DNA of 31,316 bases from positions 1 through 31,316 of the forward strand of contig CALDJM010000039.1 in the NCBI GenBank assembly GCA_937899155.1. Direction: 5' to 3'. Source of the DNA: an uncultured bacterium (GTDB lineage: Bacteria; Patescibacteriota; Dojkabacteria; SC72). The notes under the pieces are model-generated. The model made no database searches. It was not told the origin of the DNA and was given only the letters and a program-made list of their open reading frames with translations. Position numbers and translations under genes: made by a program. How positions within the stretch are numbered: the stretch's first letter is position 1; each line of letters begins with the position of its first letter. Shown here in pieces: positions 15,587 through 24,220 of the stretch.

Positions 15587-16426
15587 ATGTTTGCAAACAT
15601 TATAAATAGTGTAAAAGGCTTTATCTCCAGCATTAACCCTCTTGTGGGCCTAATGCTGATTTTCCTCTTAGGTCTCTATGTTTTTTGGAAAGAAACATCT
15701 AGGAGTAGAAAGAATAATTCTTCGGTATTTGATATATTCCTTTCCTCTGTAATAATAGGGTTGTTTCTAGGGAGATTGGTATATATCTTCTCTCATTGGA
15801 ATGAATTCTCGTCTCTACCTTGGTATTGGTTACCGTATGAAAGATATGGAAACGAAGTGTATTTTTTCAGACTTTTGCCTTGGAGACTATTTCAAATCTG
15901 GGATGGTCAAGTAGACATCCTTTACACTTTTCTGGGAGTTATTTTAATGCAGACAGTATCAGTGCTTTTCTGGAAAAAATGGAAATGGGGAGACCTTTTT
16001 CCTCCAATATACCTTTCTAACTGGGTGATGATGGGTGTAGCATATTTCTTTGTCGGTATACAGGGTAAAAACGACCTTTGGGTAAAGCAGGGGTGGGTAA
16101 TACTAATACCTTTTGCAATTTTTCTTTTGATTCACTCCCTCATTCTTAAAATGTATCTAGGTAGTAAAAGAGAAGATGTCAGAAGGGTGCAACATATTGC
16201 CTTTGCTGTAATAGCCCTGCTTGCAATCGGATATGCATATATTTCTCTTTCGTTAAACATACTGACAACAGTAGGGCTTGTGATAATAAGTATATGGTAT
16301 GTTGTTAGTATCATAGCCTTCATAATAAGCTCAAGAAAAGAAGGAAATGTTGTAATTGAAACGGTATCATCTGTACGACATGTATCTCTTCCTGAAGTAA
16401 GTAAACCAGTTAGATTAGACAGATAA
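15587..16426 (+). CDS. Multi-pass membrane protein, possibly Lgt-like
   Basis: The protein has 279 aa and about seven hydrophobic helices. The segment GLFLGRLVYIFSHWNEF and the later RLFQIWDGQVDIL resemble the arrangement of prolipoprotein diacylglyceryl transferase (Lgt), where an Arg-containing helix is followed by a loop and a W-D/G-G segment. The Lgt HGG motif is absent, so catalytic activity is doubtful. AAGGA lies 3 bases before the ATG, and TATTAT ends 9 bases before it. The rluD gene follows after 3 bases. The Lgt link is my weak reading; 'membrane protein of unknown function' is the safe name. Confidence 0.5.
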   Translation: MFANIINSVKGFISSINPLVGLMLIFLLGLYVFWKETSRSRKNNSSVFDIFLSSVIIGLFLGRLVYIFSHWNEFSSLPWYWLPYERYGNEVYFFRLLPWRLFQIWDGQVDILYTFLGVILMQTVSVLFWKKWKWGDLFPPIYLSNWVMMGVAYFFVGIQGKNDLWVKQGWVILIPFAIFLLIHSLILKMYLGSKREDVRRVQHIAFAVIALLAIGYAYISLSLNILTTVGLVIISIWYVVSIIAFIISSRKEGNVVIETVSSVRHVSLPEVSKPVRLDR

Positions 16427-16429
16427 GAT

Positions 16430-17451
16430 ATGAAAATAGTAGTAGCTCAAGAACATGAAGGTAAAAGAACAGATGTTTTAGTTCTTTCATTTTTGCAACA
16501 AGATGGACTAAAAACATTAACAAGGTCCTCTCTTAGGAAATATTGGGATGATTTGGTAAGTGTTAATGGAAAAAGTGCAAAACCATCTCTTAAGCTTAAG
16601 CATGGAGATAGTGTAGAGGTTGTCAAAGAATTACTTCTAGAAAACCTTAAGAAGGAAATAGAAAGCTCTTCAATAATTCCTCAAAAAGGGGATTTAGATA
16701 TTGTTTTTGAAGATGAACACTGTTTAGTTTTAAACAAAAAGGCTGGTGTTGTAGTACATCCGGGTTCTGGAAATATTGATAATACTCTTTCTAATCATGT
16801 GGTTTGGTATTTGCAAAGTAAAGGGCAATACGATAAAAGTATCAAAAGAGGAGGGATTGTTCACAGGTTAGACAAAGGAGTCTCTGGCTTAATCCTTTTT
16901 GCTAAAACATTGCAATCACAAATATTTTTCCAGAAACAATTTGAAGTACAAGATCGGAAGAGCACACGTCTGAACTCCATACAGTTGAGAAAATATACTT
17001 GGCTAAAGTTCAAAGTAGTATATTCCCATCAGAATTGGAATGTCTACTAAATGGTAAAAATCTAAATTTGAAATCAGTTCTATCTAAATTAGAAAAAGAT
17101 GATTTCATTTGTGATGACTCTTGGCTTAAAGTTACAGGATATATTCGAAGGAGTAATATCAATAGAATGAAAATGATTTTTGAACCAATAAAAAAATCAT
17201 TTGGTGGAGGTAAACTAGCAACTAGTTATATAAAACCTTTGAGTAAGGAAGAACTTTTGGTTAAAATAGAAACAGGAAGGATGCATCAAATTCGTGCGAC
17301 TTTAGAGTATTTAGGGTTGAGTATAGTAGGGGATTCTCTGTATTTAACAAAAAAGGGTAAAGGGGGTATTCCTGATATTATACAGTTGCAATCGATTCTT
17401 CTTTCTTTAGAAAATCCAGCAGGAGGAAGAAAGACTTTTAAGCTTTACTAA
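16430..17451 (+). pseudogene. rluD: RluD-type pseudouridine synthase, frame broken by adapter sequence (artefact)
   Basis: The enzyme isomerises uridines to pseudouridine in 23S rRNA. An S4-like RNA-binding domain is at the N-terminus and the catalytic motif GGIVHRLDKGVSGLILF, with the catalytic Asp, is intact. The C-terminal part, in another frame, begins TVEKIYLAKV and includes ETGRMHQIRATLEYLG, all normal for RluA/RluD. The break is at 16951-16979, where 29 bases match the Illumina TruSeq adapter. Its translation (DRKSTRLNS) is the known adapter signature. Without these bases codons join as FEV-H-TVEKIYL and the gene is one frame of 330 aa. The living gene is therefore almost certainly intact. 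Confidence 0.92.
16951..16979 (+). other. Illumina TruSeq adapter sequence in the assembly
   Basis: Bases 16951-16979 begin AGATCGGAAGAGCACACG and match the first 29 bases of the TruSeq read-1 adapter. The match ends at 16979. TACA occurs on both sides of the insert (16947-16950 and 16980-16983), which may have let the assembler join reads here. Removing 29 bases restores the rluD frame. Confidence 0.96.
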
Positions 17452-17471
17452 ACTGAAAGAGATTTTAAAAC

Positions 17472-18623
17472 ATGCCCAGAAGGAAAAAACAGAAAGAAAA
17501 GACATCTAAGAAGGGGAGCTTTAAGTTTGGGAGAGTATTACTTTGGTTGCTTTTGCTTTTTCTCTTCTTGTATCTAATATATTTCTTGTTTAATGTTCTA
17601 ACGGTAAAGACAGTAGATGTTGCATTTGAAGACTCTGCATCGCAGAACCTTTTTTCTAGAAGAAAGAATAACTTAGAGAAGACATTGGTAGTTATTGAGG
17701 AATCTGTTGGCGGGAGGAGTAGGATTGTTGGAGTGTATGCATATTTACAAAACAGAAGTAAGAAGAGTGAATTATTAATATATTTACCAGGTGGTATATA
17801 TTATTCTGGTTTAGAAGAGAAATTTGGGAATGAGATACCTGTTTCTTCTTTTAGGTATGCAGGTGATTTTCTTCAAAAGGGTAAAGGTGTGGAGTATGCT
17901 GTTTGGCAGATGAATCAATTGTTAGGTTTCAAGAGTGATATGTATATATATCTATCATCAGATGCTACTAAAGTGGTTAGAGAAATGTCTGGTAATGGAG
18001 AAATTAATTTTGAAGGGATTAATGGTATCAATGAATTTACCAAGGCTCTTTCATGGCATAGGATGTTTTCTTCAGCTAAACAGTTGGCTGATTTAGATGG
18101 GAAGATATATTCCAATATACCTTTTTATACATCTAGATTGGCACTTGAATCTTTGCAGGGAAATGAGAAGAAATACAAAAGAAGTGTCTTAGATCTTTCG
18201 GACAAGAAATATTTAAAAGATGGTAAGCTTTTGACAGGAGAGGAGATTAAAGTCTTAAATACAAAAGAGTATGACAAAAGTTTGGATTCGGTTCTTAGTT
18301 CTGTGTTGGACAGGAATCTTGAGAATGAAAGGGTTAGGGTAGAGGTATATAACGGAAGTGCTCTCTCTGGTGTTGCATACTCTTTTGGGAGGAAAATAAC
18401 AAATTCGGGCTGTAATGTTGTAAGGTATGAGAATGCACCAAATGTTGTGGAAAAGACCTTAGTATATGTTCCTGATGTTGAGAGTTTTAAAACAGCCTAC
18501 AGTGTTGTTTCTGATGTTATACCGGTAGATTTTGATCTTGTTGAAGGTAGACCTGATTTCATGACAACAGGAGATATTGTTGTCATACTTGGAAAGAATA
18601 TTAAATCAATGTATTCTTTTTAA
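17472..18623 (+). CDS. Membrane-anchored LCP-like protein with LytR_C domain
   Basis: A basic N-terminal tail (PRRKKQKEK) precedes one transmembrane helix (about residues 24-46), so the rest is outside the membrane. The middle region (about 75-200) has the feel of a degenerate LytR-CpsA-Psr domain (GVEYAVWQMNQLLGF then MYIYLSS), but the catalytic Arg/Asp set is not recognisable. The C-terminus (about 287-380) fits LytR_C: VRVEVYNGSALSG, then GDIVVILGKN. LCP proteins transfer glycopolymers to peptidoglycan. Here activity is uncertain and a structural role is possible. The gene follows rluD by 20 bases. Confidence 0.6.
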   Translation: MPRRKKQKEKTSKKGSFKFGRVLLWLLLLFLFLYLIYFLFNVLTVKTVDVAFEDSASQNLFSRRKNNLEKTLVVIEESVGGRSRIVGVYAYLQNRSKKSELLIYLPGGIYYSGLEEKFGNEIPVSSFRYAGDFLQKGKGVEYAVWQMNQLLGFKSDMYIYLSSDATKVVREMSGNGEINFEGINGINEFTKALSWHRMFSSAKQLADLDGKIYSNIPFYTSRLALESLQGNEKKYKRSVLDLSDKKYLKDGKLLTGEEIKVLNTKEYDKSLDSVLSSVLDRNLENERVRVEVYNGSALSGVAYSFGRKITNSGCNVVRYENAPNVVEKTLVYVPDVESFKTAYSVVSDVIPVDFDLVEGRPDFMTTGDIVVILGKNIKSMYSF

Positions 18624-18628
18624 CTTAT

Positions 18629-18657
18629 TTGATAATTACTTGTTTTTGCACTAAAAT
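18629..18657 (+). promoter_or_regulatory. Promoter of the TraG/VirB4-like ATPase gene
   Basis: TTGATA (18629-18634), a 17-base spacer and TAAAAT (18652-18657) form a strong sigma-70-type promoter. The -10 box ends 9 bases before the ATG at 18667, so the leader would be at most about 3 bases. Confidence 0.65.
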
Positions 18658-18666
18658 TCTAAGAGT

Positions 18667-21162
18667 ATGGAAACTGCCATTATCCTTATTACAATATTTA
18701 TAGTTCTAATTCTGGTTGGGATATTAGTTTTGATTCTTAAGAAAAAACCAGAGGAGGAAGAGGTTTTTAATACGATTAGAAATCCTCTTGTTATGCAAAT
18801 ACTTGTTCCCAGGGAGAACGAGAAAGCCTCGCTTGCTGCAGAGCAAATGTTTGCTTCTATACATGGGATTTTAGGTGGAAACAAGAGGTGTCAAGATGTT
18901 GTTAGTTTCGAGATAGTTTCATCAGATGCACAGGGTATTAGGTTTTTTGTTGTAGCTCCTGAGCATCTTTGTCGTTTTATAGAGGGTCAGATTTATGCTC
19001 AGTATCCTAATGCTGATATTGAGTATGTGACTGATTATACTAAAGCGGAAGCTTTGAGTGAGAATAGTTTTGTGACTGTAGGGGAGATAGAGATGGAGAA
19101 GGATTCTATATTTCCAATTAAGACATTTAGAAGTTTTGAGGTAGATCCTTTGGCTGCCATTACTGGAGCTATGTCTGAATTAAATCTGGGAGAGAAAGTA
19201 TGGCTACAGATTGTTGTTAGACCAATCTCTAACTATTGGCAAGATAAGTCTAAGGAGTATATTACTGCAATTAAAGAGGGCAAAAGTTTGGGAGGTCCAT
19301 CTTTTGGAGAGATTGTTTCTAAGATTGTAGGTGGTATTGGTGATGCATTGAGTACAAGTAGTGATGGGAAAGTTGCACCTAAAGAGATTGTTAAATTGCT
19401 ACCTGGGCAAGATGAGGAGCTAAAGGAGATAGAGTTAAAAATGTTAAAGGTTGGTTTTGAGTTTAAGGTTAGGGTTGTAACTAAAGCTTCAGAACAGTTA
19501 AGGTCAGAACAGTTGTTAAGAGATGTTGTTGCAAGTTTTAAACAGTTTACAACAGCACATCTTAATAATTTTGTATATGCTCCTCCTATAAAAGAGGGCA
19601 AGGAGCTTTACTCTTTGTTTGTAAGTAGGGATATTGGGGAAGATGCGGATATTGTTAATATTGAGGAATTAGCTTCTTTGTATCACTTGCCTAATATTTC
19701 TGTAGAGACACCAAATATTGCATGGAGTAGGTCTAGGAAATTAGAACCACCTATGAATGTGCCTGTTGAGGGGAGTGATGATGTTACTCTTTTTGGTCAG
19801 ACGGATTACAGGGACATGAAAGTTAAGTTTGGTATTAAGAGAAGGGATAGGGTTAGGCACTTTTATCTTTTGGGTAAGACAGGTACAGGTAAATCTACAC
19901 TGTTTAAGAATATGTTTATATCAGATGTCTTAGCTGGTGATGGTGCTTGTTTTGTCGATCCTCACGGTGATACTGTAGAGGAGCTTTTGACATATATTCC
20001 ACCTAATAGGGTTAAGGATGTGGTTTATTTTAATCCTACAGATATTGAGCATCCTGTTGGTTTTAATCTTTTAGAATTAAAGGATCAGTCTCAGAGAGAT
20101 TTGATAGCTGATGGAGTGGTAGAGGTGTTTAAGAAACAGTTTGGGGATTCTTGGGGTCCTAGACTTCAATATATCCTTACCAACACTGTAGCAACTGCTC
20201 TAGAGGCTCAGGGGACTACATTGTTAGCTATTATTAGAATCTTAACAGATAAGAATTTTAGAAAATTCATATTGAAACAGGTTAATGATCCAATTTTGTA
20301 CAAATTCTGGGAAGAGGAATTTGCACAGATGTCTCAGAATAATAGGTTGCTTGCAGAGGCTATTTCACCAATACAGAATAAGGTTGGTAGGTTCATATCT
20401 TCTGCTGTGACAAGAAATATCATAGGTCAGGTTAAATCAACAATAGACCTTAGGGATATTATGGATAATAGAAAGATTTTGTTAGTTAATCTTGCACAGG
20501 GTAGGTTGGGAGAGGAGACTGCATCTTTGTTGGGAGGTATGATAATTACTAGGCTTCAAGCAACTGCAATGGAGAGAGTGGATATTCCAGAGGAAGAGAG
20601 AACGGATTTTTATCTCTATGTTGATGAGTTTCAGAACTTTGCTACGGAATCTTTTGCTAAGATTTTGTCAGAGGCTAGAAAGTACAAACTTAATTTAACA
20701 ATGACTAATCAATATATTGATCAGCTTCCATTGACTGTTAGACAGGCAATATTTGGTAATGTTGGTACTTTGGCTTCGTTTGTTGTTAGTCAGGCAGATG
20801 CTAGTATTTTAGAGAAGGAGTTTGCTCCTGTTGTTTCTTCTGATGACCTTGTTTCTTTGGATGCATATGCTTTGTATATTAAGCTTTGTATTGATGGTAT
20901 GACTTCTGTACCGTTTAGTGCTAAATCTTTGCCTGTTAGGTTTGAGAAGTACAATCTTAGAGATGAGATAGTTAAGGAGTCTAGGGATATGTACGGTACC
21001 CCTAGGGAAGAGATAGAGGAGAAGATATTGAAATGGAGTAAGCAGACATATAGTGATAGTGGGAACAGGAGTAATATGAAGAGTAAGGCACCCAAGATTG
21101 AAAGTAGTGTGAAGGTAAAAGAACCAGTAAAGAAGAATGGTACATATTCCATAGAAGTGTAG
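18667..21162 (+). CDS. Type IV secretion/conjugation-type DNA-binding ATPase
   Basis: A single N-terminal transmembrane helix (residues about 4-26) is followed by a 370-residue alpha/beta region and a P-loop ATPase domain related to TraG/TrwB/VirB4 and HerA. Walker A is GKTGTGKST (residues 403-411) and Walker B is YLYVDEFQNF (about 650-657). DPHGDT after Walker A and ARKYKLNLTMTNQYIDQLP in the C-terminal motif are typical. The tail beyond 790 is basic and low in complexity. The protein would use ATP to move DNA or protein across the membrane. No other type IV secretion gene is adjacent, as is common in CPR, where related genes are scattered. Length 831 aa. Confidence 0.82.
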   Translation: METAIILITIFIVLILVGILVLILKKKPEEEEVFNTIRNPLVMQILVPRENEKASLAAEQMFASIHGILGGNKRCQDVVSFEIVSSDAQGIRFFVVAPEHLCRFIEGQIYAQYPNADIEYVTDYTKAEALSENSFVTVGEIEMEKDSIFPIKTFRSFEVDPLAAITGAMSELNLGEKVWLQIVVRPISNYWQDKSKEYITAIKEGKSLGGPSFGEIVSKIVGGIGDALSTSSDGKVAPKEIVKLLPGQDEELKEIELKMLKVGFEFKVRVVTKASEQLRSEQLLRDVVASFKQFTTAHLNNFVYAPPIKEGKELYSLFVSRDIGEDADIVNIEELASLYHLPNISVETPNIAWSRSRKLEPPMNVPVEGSDDVTLFGQTDYRDMKVKFGIKRRDRVRHFYLLGKTGTGKSTLFKNMFISDVLAGDGACFVDPHGDTVEELLTYIPPNRVKDVVYFNPTDIEHPVGFNLLELKDQSQRDLIADGVVEVFKKQFGDSWGPRLQYILTNTVATALEAQGTTLLAIIRILTDKNFRKFILKQVNDPILYKFWEEEFAQMSQNNRLLAEAISPIQNKVGRFISSAVTRNIIGQVKSTIDLRDIMDNRKILLVNLAQGRLGEETASLLGGMIITRLQATAMERVDIPEEERTDFYLYVDEFQNFATESFAKILSEARKYKLNLTMTNQYIDQLPLTVRQAIFGNVGTLASFVVSQADASILEKEFAPVVSSDDLVSLDAYALYIKLCIDGMTSVPFSAKSLPVRFEKYNLRDEIVKESRDMYGTPREEIEEKILKWSKQTYSDSGNRSNMKSKAPKIESSVKVKEPVKKNGTYSIEV

Positions 21163-21186
21163 TGTTTTCTTCCCATAATAAAACCT

Positions 21187-21215
21187 TTGTGTTAAAATAA
21201 CATTAGTAATATAAT
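21187..21215 (+). promoter_or_regulatory. Promoter of yebC
   Basis: TTGTGT (21187-21192), a 17-base spacer and a perfect TATAAT (21210-21215) are followed by the ATG 12 bases later. The leader would be about 6 bases, too short for a Shine-Dalgarno site. Confidence 0.6.
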
Positions 21216-21227
21216 CTTTCCGTATAT

Positions 21228-22010
21228 ATGTCAGGACATTCTAAATGGGATACAATTAAACATAAGAAGGCAATAAATGATGCTAAGAAGGGTAAATCTT
21301 TCTCTAAAGTATCTGTACAGATAACTCATGCTGCTAAACAGGGTGGTGGTGATCCAAATATGAATCCAACATTAAGATTGTATATAGATAAAGCTAAGGC
21401 TGTTGGTTTTTCTAATGATAATATTGAAAAAGCAATTAAGAAAGGTACAGGAGAGGGTAGTGATGGAGTCATAATTGAAGAAATTACATATGAAGGTTTT
21501 GGTCCTCATGATGTACAGTTGGTTGTTGATGTTTTAACGGATAACAAGAATAGGAGTGTTGCTGATTTAAGACAGCTTTTTGATGAGATAGGTGGGAAGA
21601 TGGGTGATTCGGGATCTGTATCATGGAATTTTGAAACAAAAGGATATTTTGAAATACTGTGTGGACATATGGAAGAGACAGAGAAGTATGGAGAGGCAGA
21701 TGTTTTTGTAGAGGATAATCCAGAGGAGGTGGAGCTTAACATTATGGATTTACCTGGAGTATTAGAGATTGAAGATTTTGAAGATGAGGATGGAAAGAAA
21801 GGTTTAGCAATATATACGGAGTATGATAGTTTTGGTTCTGTTAGAGATGGTATTGGTAAGTTGGGTTATGTTTTGAAAGAAGCTGAGTTGATTAAGGAGG
21901 CTAAGATGTTAAAGAGTTTGAATGAGCAAGAGAGAGAGAAGGTAGAGGATGCAATTGAGAGATTGGAAGAGAATGATGATGTACAGAATGTTTGGAGTGA
22001 TTTGGAGTAG
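21228..22010 (+). CDS. yebC: YebC/PmpR-family regulatory protein
   Basis: The N-terminus SGHSKWDTIKHKKAINDAKKGK is the family signature, and the three-domain alpha/beta layout continues with the GGGDPNMNPTLRLYIDKAK and EEITYEGFGPHDVQL segments. YebC proteins act as transcriptional regulators, and recent work shows some assist translation of difficult stretches such as polyproline. The length of 260 aa is slightly more than usual because of an acidic C-terminal segment. It lies directly upstream of ruvC-ruvA-ruvB, as in many bacteria. Confidence 0.93.
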   Translation: MSGHSKWDTIKHKKAINDAKKGKSFSKVSVQITHAAKQGGGDPNMNPTLRLYIDKAKAVGFSNDNIEKAIKKGTGEGSDGVIIEEITYEGFGPHDVQLVVDVLTDNKNRSVADLRQLFDEIGGKMGDSGSVSWNFETKGYFEILCGHMEETEKYGEADVFVEDNPEEVELNIMDLPGVLEIEDFEDEDGKKGLAIYTEYDSFGSVRDGIGKLGYVLKEAELIKEAKMLKSLNEQEREKVEDAIERLEENDDVQNVWSDLE

Positions 22011-22049
22011 TTGTGAGTTTTCTTTTTCATTAAATTCATAATATTAAGG

Positions 22050-22078
22050 TGTACAAATACCTTTTTCTAACATAAAAT
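22050..22078 (+). promoter_or_regulatory. Promoter of ruvC, leaderless spacing
   Basis: TGTACA (22050-22055, 4/6), a 17-base spacer and TAAAAT (22073-22078) are followed by the ATG at 22085 after 6 bases. Transcription should start at the A of the start codon. Confidence 0.5.
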
Positions 22079-22084
22079 ATACAT

Positions 22085-22585
22085 ATGCTTAGAATAATAG
22101 GTATAGATCCAGGTCTAGCTACAACAGGGTGGGCTGTTGTTGAATTTGATGAAAACTCCAACCCTAATATCCTTGATTACGGTTGTATAACTACACCAAA
22201 AGGTCTAACAGTACAATCTAGATTAAAGGAAATATATTCAGATATGAATGAATTGTTAGAGAAGTATAAGCCAGAATATGCTGGTGTAGAAACACTTCTT
22301 TTCACAAATAATCAGAAAACGGCAATGTCTGTTGGACAAGCAAGGGGTGTTGTACTTCTTGCTTTGGAAAATGCAGGTGTGAGTATTGAGGAGATGACTC
22401 CTTTGCAGGTAAAGAACTCTGTAACAGGGTATGGTCAAGCGCAGAAAAAGCAGGTACAGGAGGCTGTTAAGATGCTTTGTGGTATGGATGAGATACCTAA
22501 ACCTGATGATGCAGCAGATGCCATAGCTATTGCATTAACAACAGAAGTATTGGTTAGGAGGAATATTGAGCAAATTAGTATATAA
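22085..22585 (+). CDS. ruvC: Holliday junction resolvase RuvC
   Basis: It is a dimeric RNase H-fold endonuclease that cuts Holliday junctions. The four acidic catalytic residues can be placed: D8 (IGIDPG), E69 (AGVETL), and D142 and D145 (DDAADAIAIAL). GYGQAQKKQVQ matches the DNA-binding helix. The length of 166 aa is usual. It is followed by ruvA after 7 bases, whose ATG lies just past the ruvC stop. Confidence 0.95.
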   Translation: MLRIIGIDPGLATTGWAVVEFDENSNPNILDYGCITTPKGLTVQSRLKEIYSDMNELLEKYKPEYAGVETLLFTNNQKTAMSVGQARGVVLLALENAGVSIEEMTPLQVKNSVTGYGQAQKKQVQEAVKMLCGMDEIPKPDDAADAIAIALTTEVLVRRNIEQISI

Positions 22586-22586
22586 T
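22581..22586 (+). promoter_or_regulatory. Possible internal -10 box before ruvA
   Basis: A perfect TATAAT spans the ruvC stop codon and ends 6 bases before the ruvA ATG, the same spacing as at leaderless promoters in this window. No -35 box is visible, and such a motif can occur by chance at a TATATAATAG end. Confidence 0.3.
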
Positions 22587-22592
22587 AGAGAT

Positions 22593-23174
22593 ATGATATC
22601 TTTCATAACAGGAACTATTCAGAAAATTACAATAGAAAAAGATACTAATATTGATATATTAACTCAAGGTGGTGTAGGGTACAGAATAGCTATACCATCA
22701 ACATATCTACTACCTGAAATAGGGGAAGAGTTCTCACTTTTTACTCACTTTCATGTTAGAGAAGACAATCAGTCATTATACGGTTTCCAAACAGAACAGG
22801 AGAGAGATTTTTTTGAACAGTTAATACAAGTCTCTGGTGTAGGGCCTAAGATTGGTATGGGAATACTTTCAACATATTCTAAAAAAGAATTGGAAGGGAT
22901 TATAGAGGAGGGCGATGCAAAGAGTTTGAGTAAAGCACCTGGTTTAGGTATGAAAAGAGCCCAAAAAATCATCATTGAACTAAGAGGCATTATCGATTTA
23001 ACAAAAGAATCTTCTGAGGATAGTTTAATACTAAAAGATCTAAAAAATGCTCTTCAAGCATTAGGTTTTGATTCTAAGAGTATTAAAGAGAAGTGTGAAC
23101 AAGCAGAGGGTATTGTTAGAAAAGAGAAAGATATTGATATTGGTGAATTAATTAAGAAAGTGATTAAAGAGTAA
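22593..23174 (+). CDS. ruvA: Holliday junction branch migration protein RuvA
   Basis: RuvA tetramers grip the Holliday junction and load RuvB. The start at 22593 is chosen because the family begins M-I-x-x-I/L-x-G-T-I (here MISFITGTI). An in-frame start at 22566 would add nine residues inside ruvC. An OB-like N-terminal domain is followed by two helix-hairpin-helix motifs (VSGVGPKIGMGIL and APGLGMKRAQKII) and a C-terminal RuvB-binding domain (LKDLKNALQALGFDSKSI). Length is 193 aa. Its stop TAA overlaps the ruvB ATG by one base (TAATG). Confidence 0.94.
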   Translation: MISFITGTIQKITIEKDTNIDILTQGGVGYRIAIPSTYLLPEIGEEFSLFTHFHVREDNQSLYGFQTEQERDFFEQLIQVSGVGPKIGMGILSTYSKKELEGIIEEGDAKSLSKAPGLGMKRAQKIIIELRGIIDLTKESSEDSLILKDLKNALQALGFDSKSIKEKCEQAEGIVRKEKDIDIGELIKKVIKE

Positions 23175-24220
23175 TGATAGAGTCAAGTAAGGAGAAGCTA
23201 CAAAAGAAAAAAAGTACTCAGGTTAAAAAAGGTCGTAAGGAGAGGGGTAATGTTAAGTATGAGGAAAGAATTAGACCGAGTAAGCTTGATGAGATAATTG
23301 GTAGGGGTACAGAGAAAGAAACCCTTAAGATTATGATTAAGTCTGCAAACAGAAGAAAAGAAGTAATTGATCACATCCTCTTTTACGGTCCTCCAGGTTT
23401 GGGAAAGACAACATTTGCTGTTGCTATTGCTAATGAGATAGGGGCAAATATCAAGGTTACATCAGGTCCTGCGATTGAAAGACAGGGTGATTTAGCAGCT
23501 ATTTTAACTGGATTAAAGCCAAATGATGTACTTTTCATTGATGAAATACATAGATTATCTAAGGTTGTGGAAGAGATTTTGTATCCAGCTATGGAGGATA
23601 GGATGTTGGATATTGTAATGGGTAAAGGTCCAACTGCTAAGACAATTAGGCTTAATTTGGAGCCATTTACACTAATTGGTGCAACAACCCAGATTGGGAA
23701 AATTAGTTCTCCTATGAGAGATAGGTTTGGTTTGATTCAGAGGTTGGATTTCTTTTCTGACAATGATTTAGTACAGATACTTCAGAGAGCTTGTAGATTG
23801 TGGGATTTGGAGATAGACAAAGATGCTGTACAGGCACTTTCTGAGGCTTCAAGAGGAACTGCTAGAGTAGGGTTGAGGCTTCTGAGAAGATGTAGGGATT
23901 ATGCCCAGAGTCATGGTGGGGATAAGATAACGGTTGATGTTGTAGAGAAGACATTGAAACTTTTGGGTACGGATAAGCAGGGACTTGAGAAGATAGATAG
24001 GGTGATACTTTCTACAATGCTAAATCATTTTTCAGGTGGTCCTATTGGTCTTTCAACTCTTGCTGCATCAATATCTGAAGATGAGAGTACAGTAGCAGAT
24101 GTGTATGAGCCTTATCTTATGAAGTGTGGTTTTATTAAAAGAACAAGCAGGGGGAGAGTCCTTACACAGAAAGGATTAAAATATTTAGAATCATTAGAAA
24201 ATGAGAAGGGAAGAGGGTAA
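23174..24220 (+). CDS. ruvB: Holliday junction branch migration ATPase RuvB
   Basis: The AAA+ motor pulls DNA through the RuvA-junction complex. Walker A is GPPGLGKTT (about residue 72), Walker B is FIDEIHRL, sensor 1 is IGATTQ (commonly GATTR), the arginine finger lies in RDRFG, and a winged-helix DNA-binding domain ends the protein (GGPIGLSTLAASISEDESTVADVYEPYL). The first 25 residues are Lys-rich and longer than in most homologues. The start overlaps the ruvA stop, so translation is coupled. The last 20 bases overlap the next gene. Confidence 0.95.
   Translation: MIESSKEKLQKKKSTQVKKGRKERGNVKYEERIRPSKLDEIIGRGTEKETLKIMIKSANRRKEVIDHILFYGPPGLGKTTFAVAIANEIGANIKVTSGPAIERQGDLAAILTGLKPNDVLFIDEIHRLSKVVEEILYPAMEDRMLDIVMGKGPTAKTIRLNLEPFTLIGATTQIGKISSPMRDRFGLIQRLDFFSDNDLVQILQRACRLWDLEIDKDAVQALSEASRGTARVGLRLLRRCRDYAQSHGGDKITVDVVEKTLKLLGTDKQGLEKIDRVILSTMLNHFSGGPIGLSTLAASISEDESTVADVYEPYLMKCGFIKRTSRGRVLTQKGLKYLESLENEKGRG

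Noticed and set aside
16999..17451. Separate gene starting at a TTG codon after the rluD break
   Set aside because: It is the C-terminal half of RluD in another frame, and upstream codons (TVEKIYL) continue it to the adapter insert. The TTG is internal.
22566..22592. Longer RuvA start within ruvC
   Set aside because: The family N-terminus begins at the ATG at 22593, and the nine extra residues are not conserved-looking.
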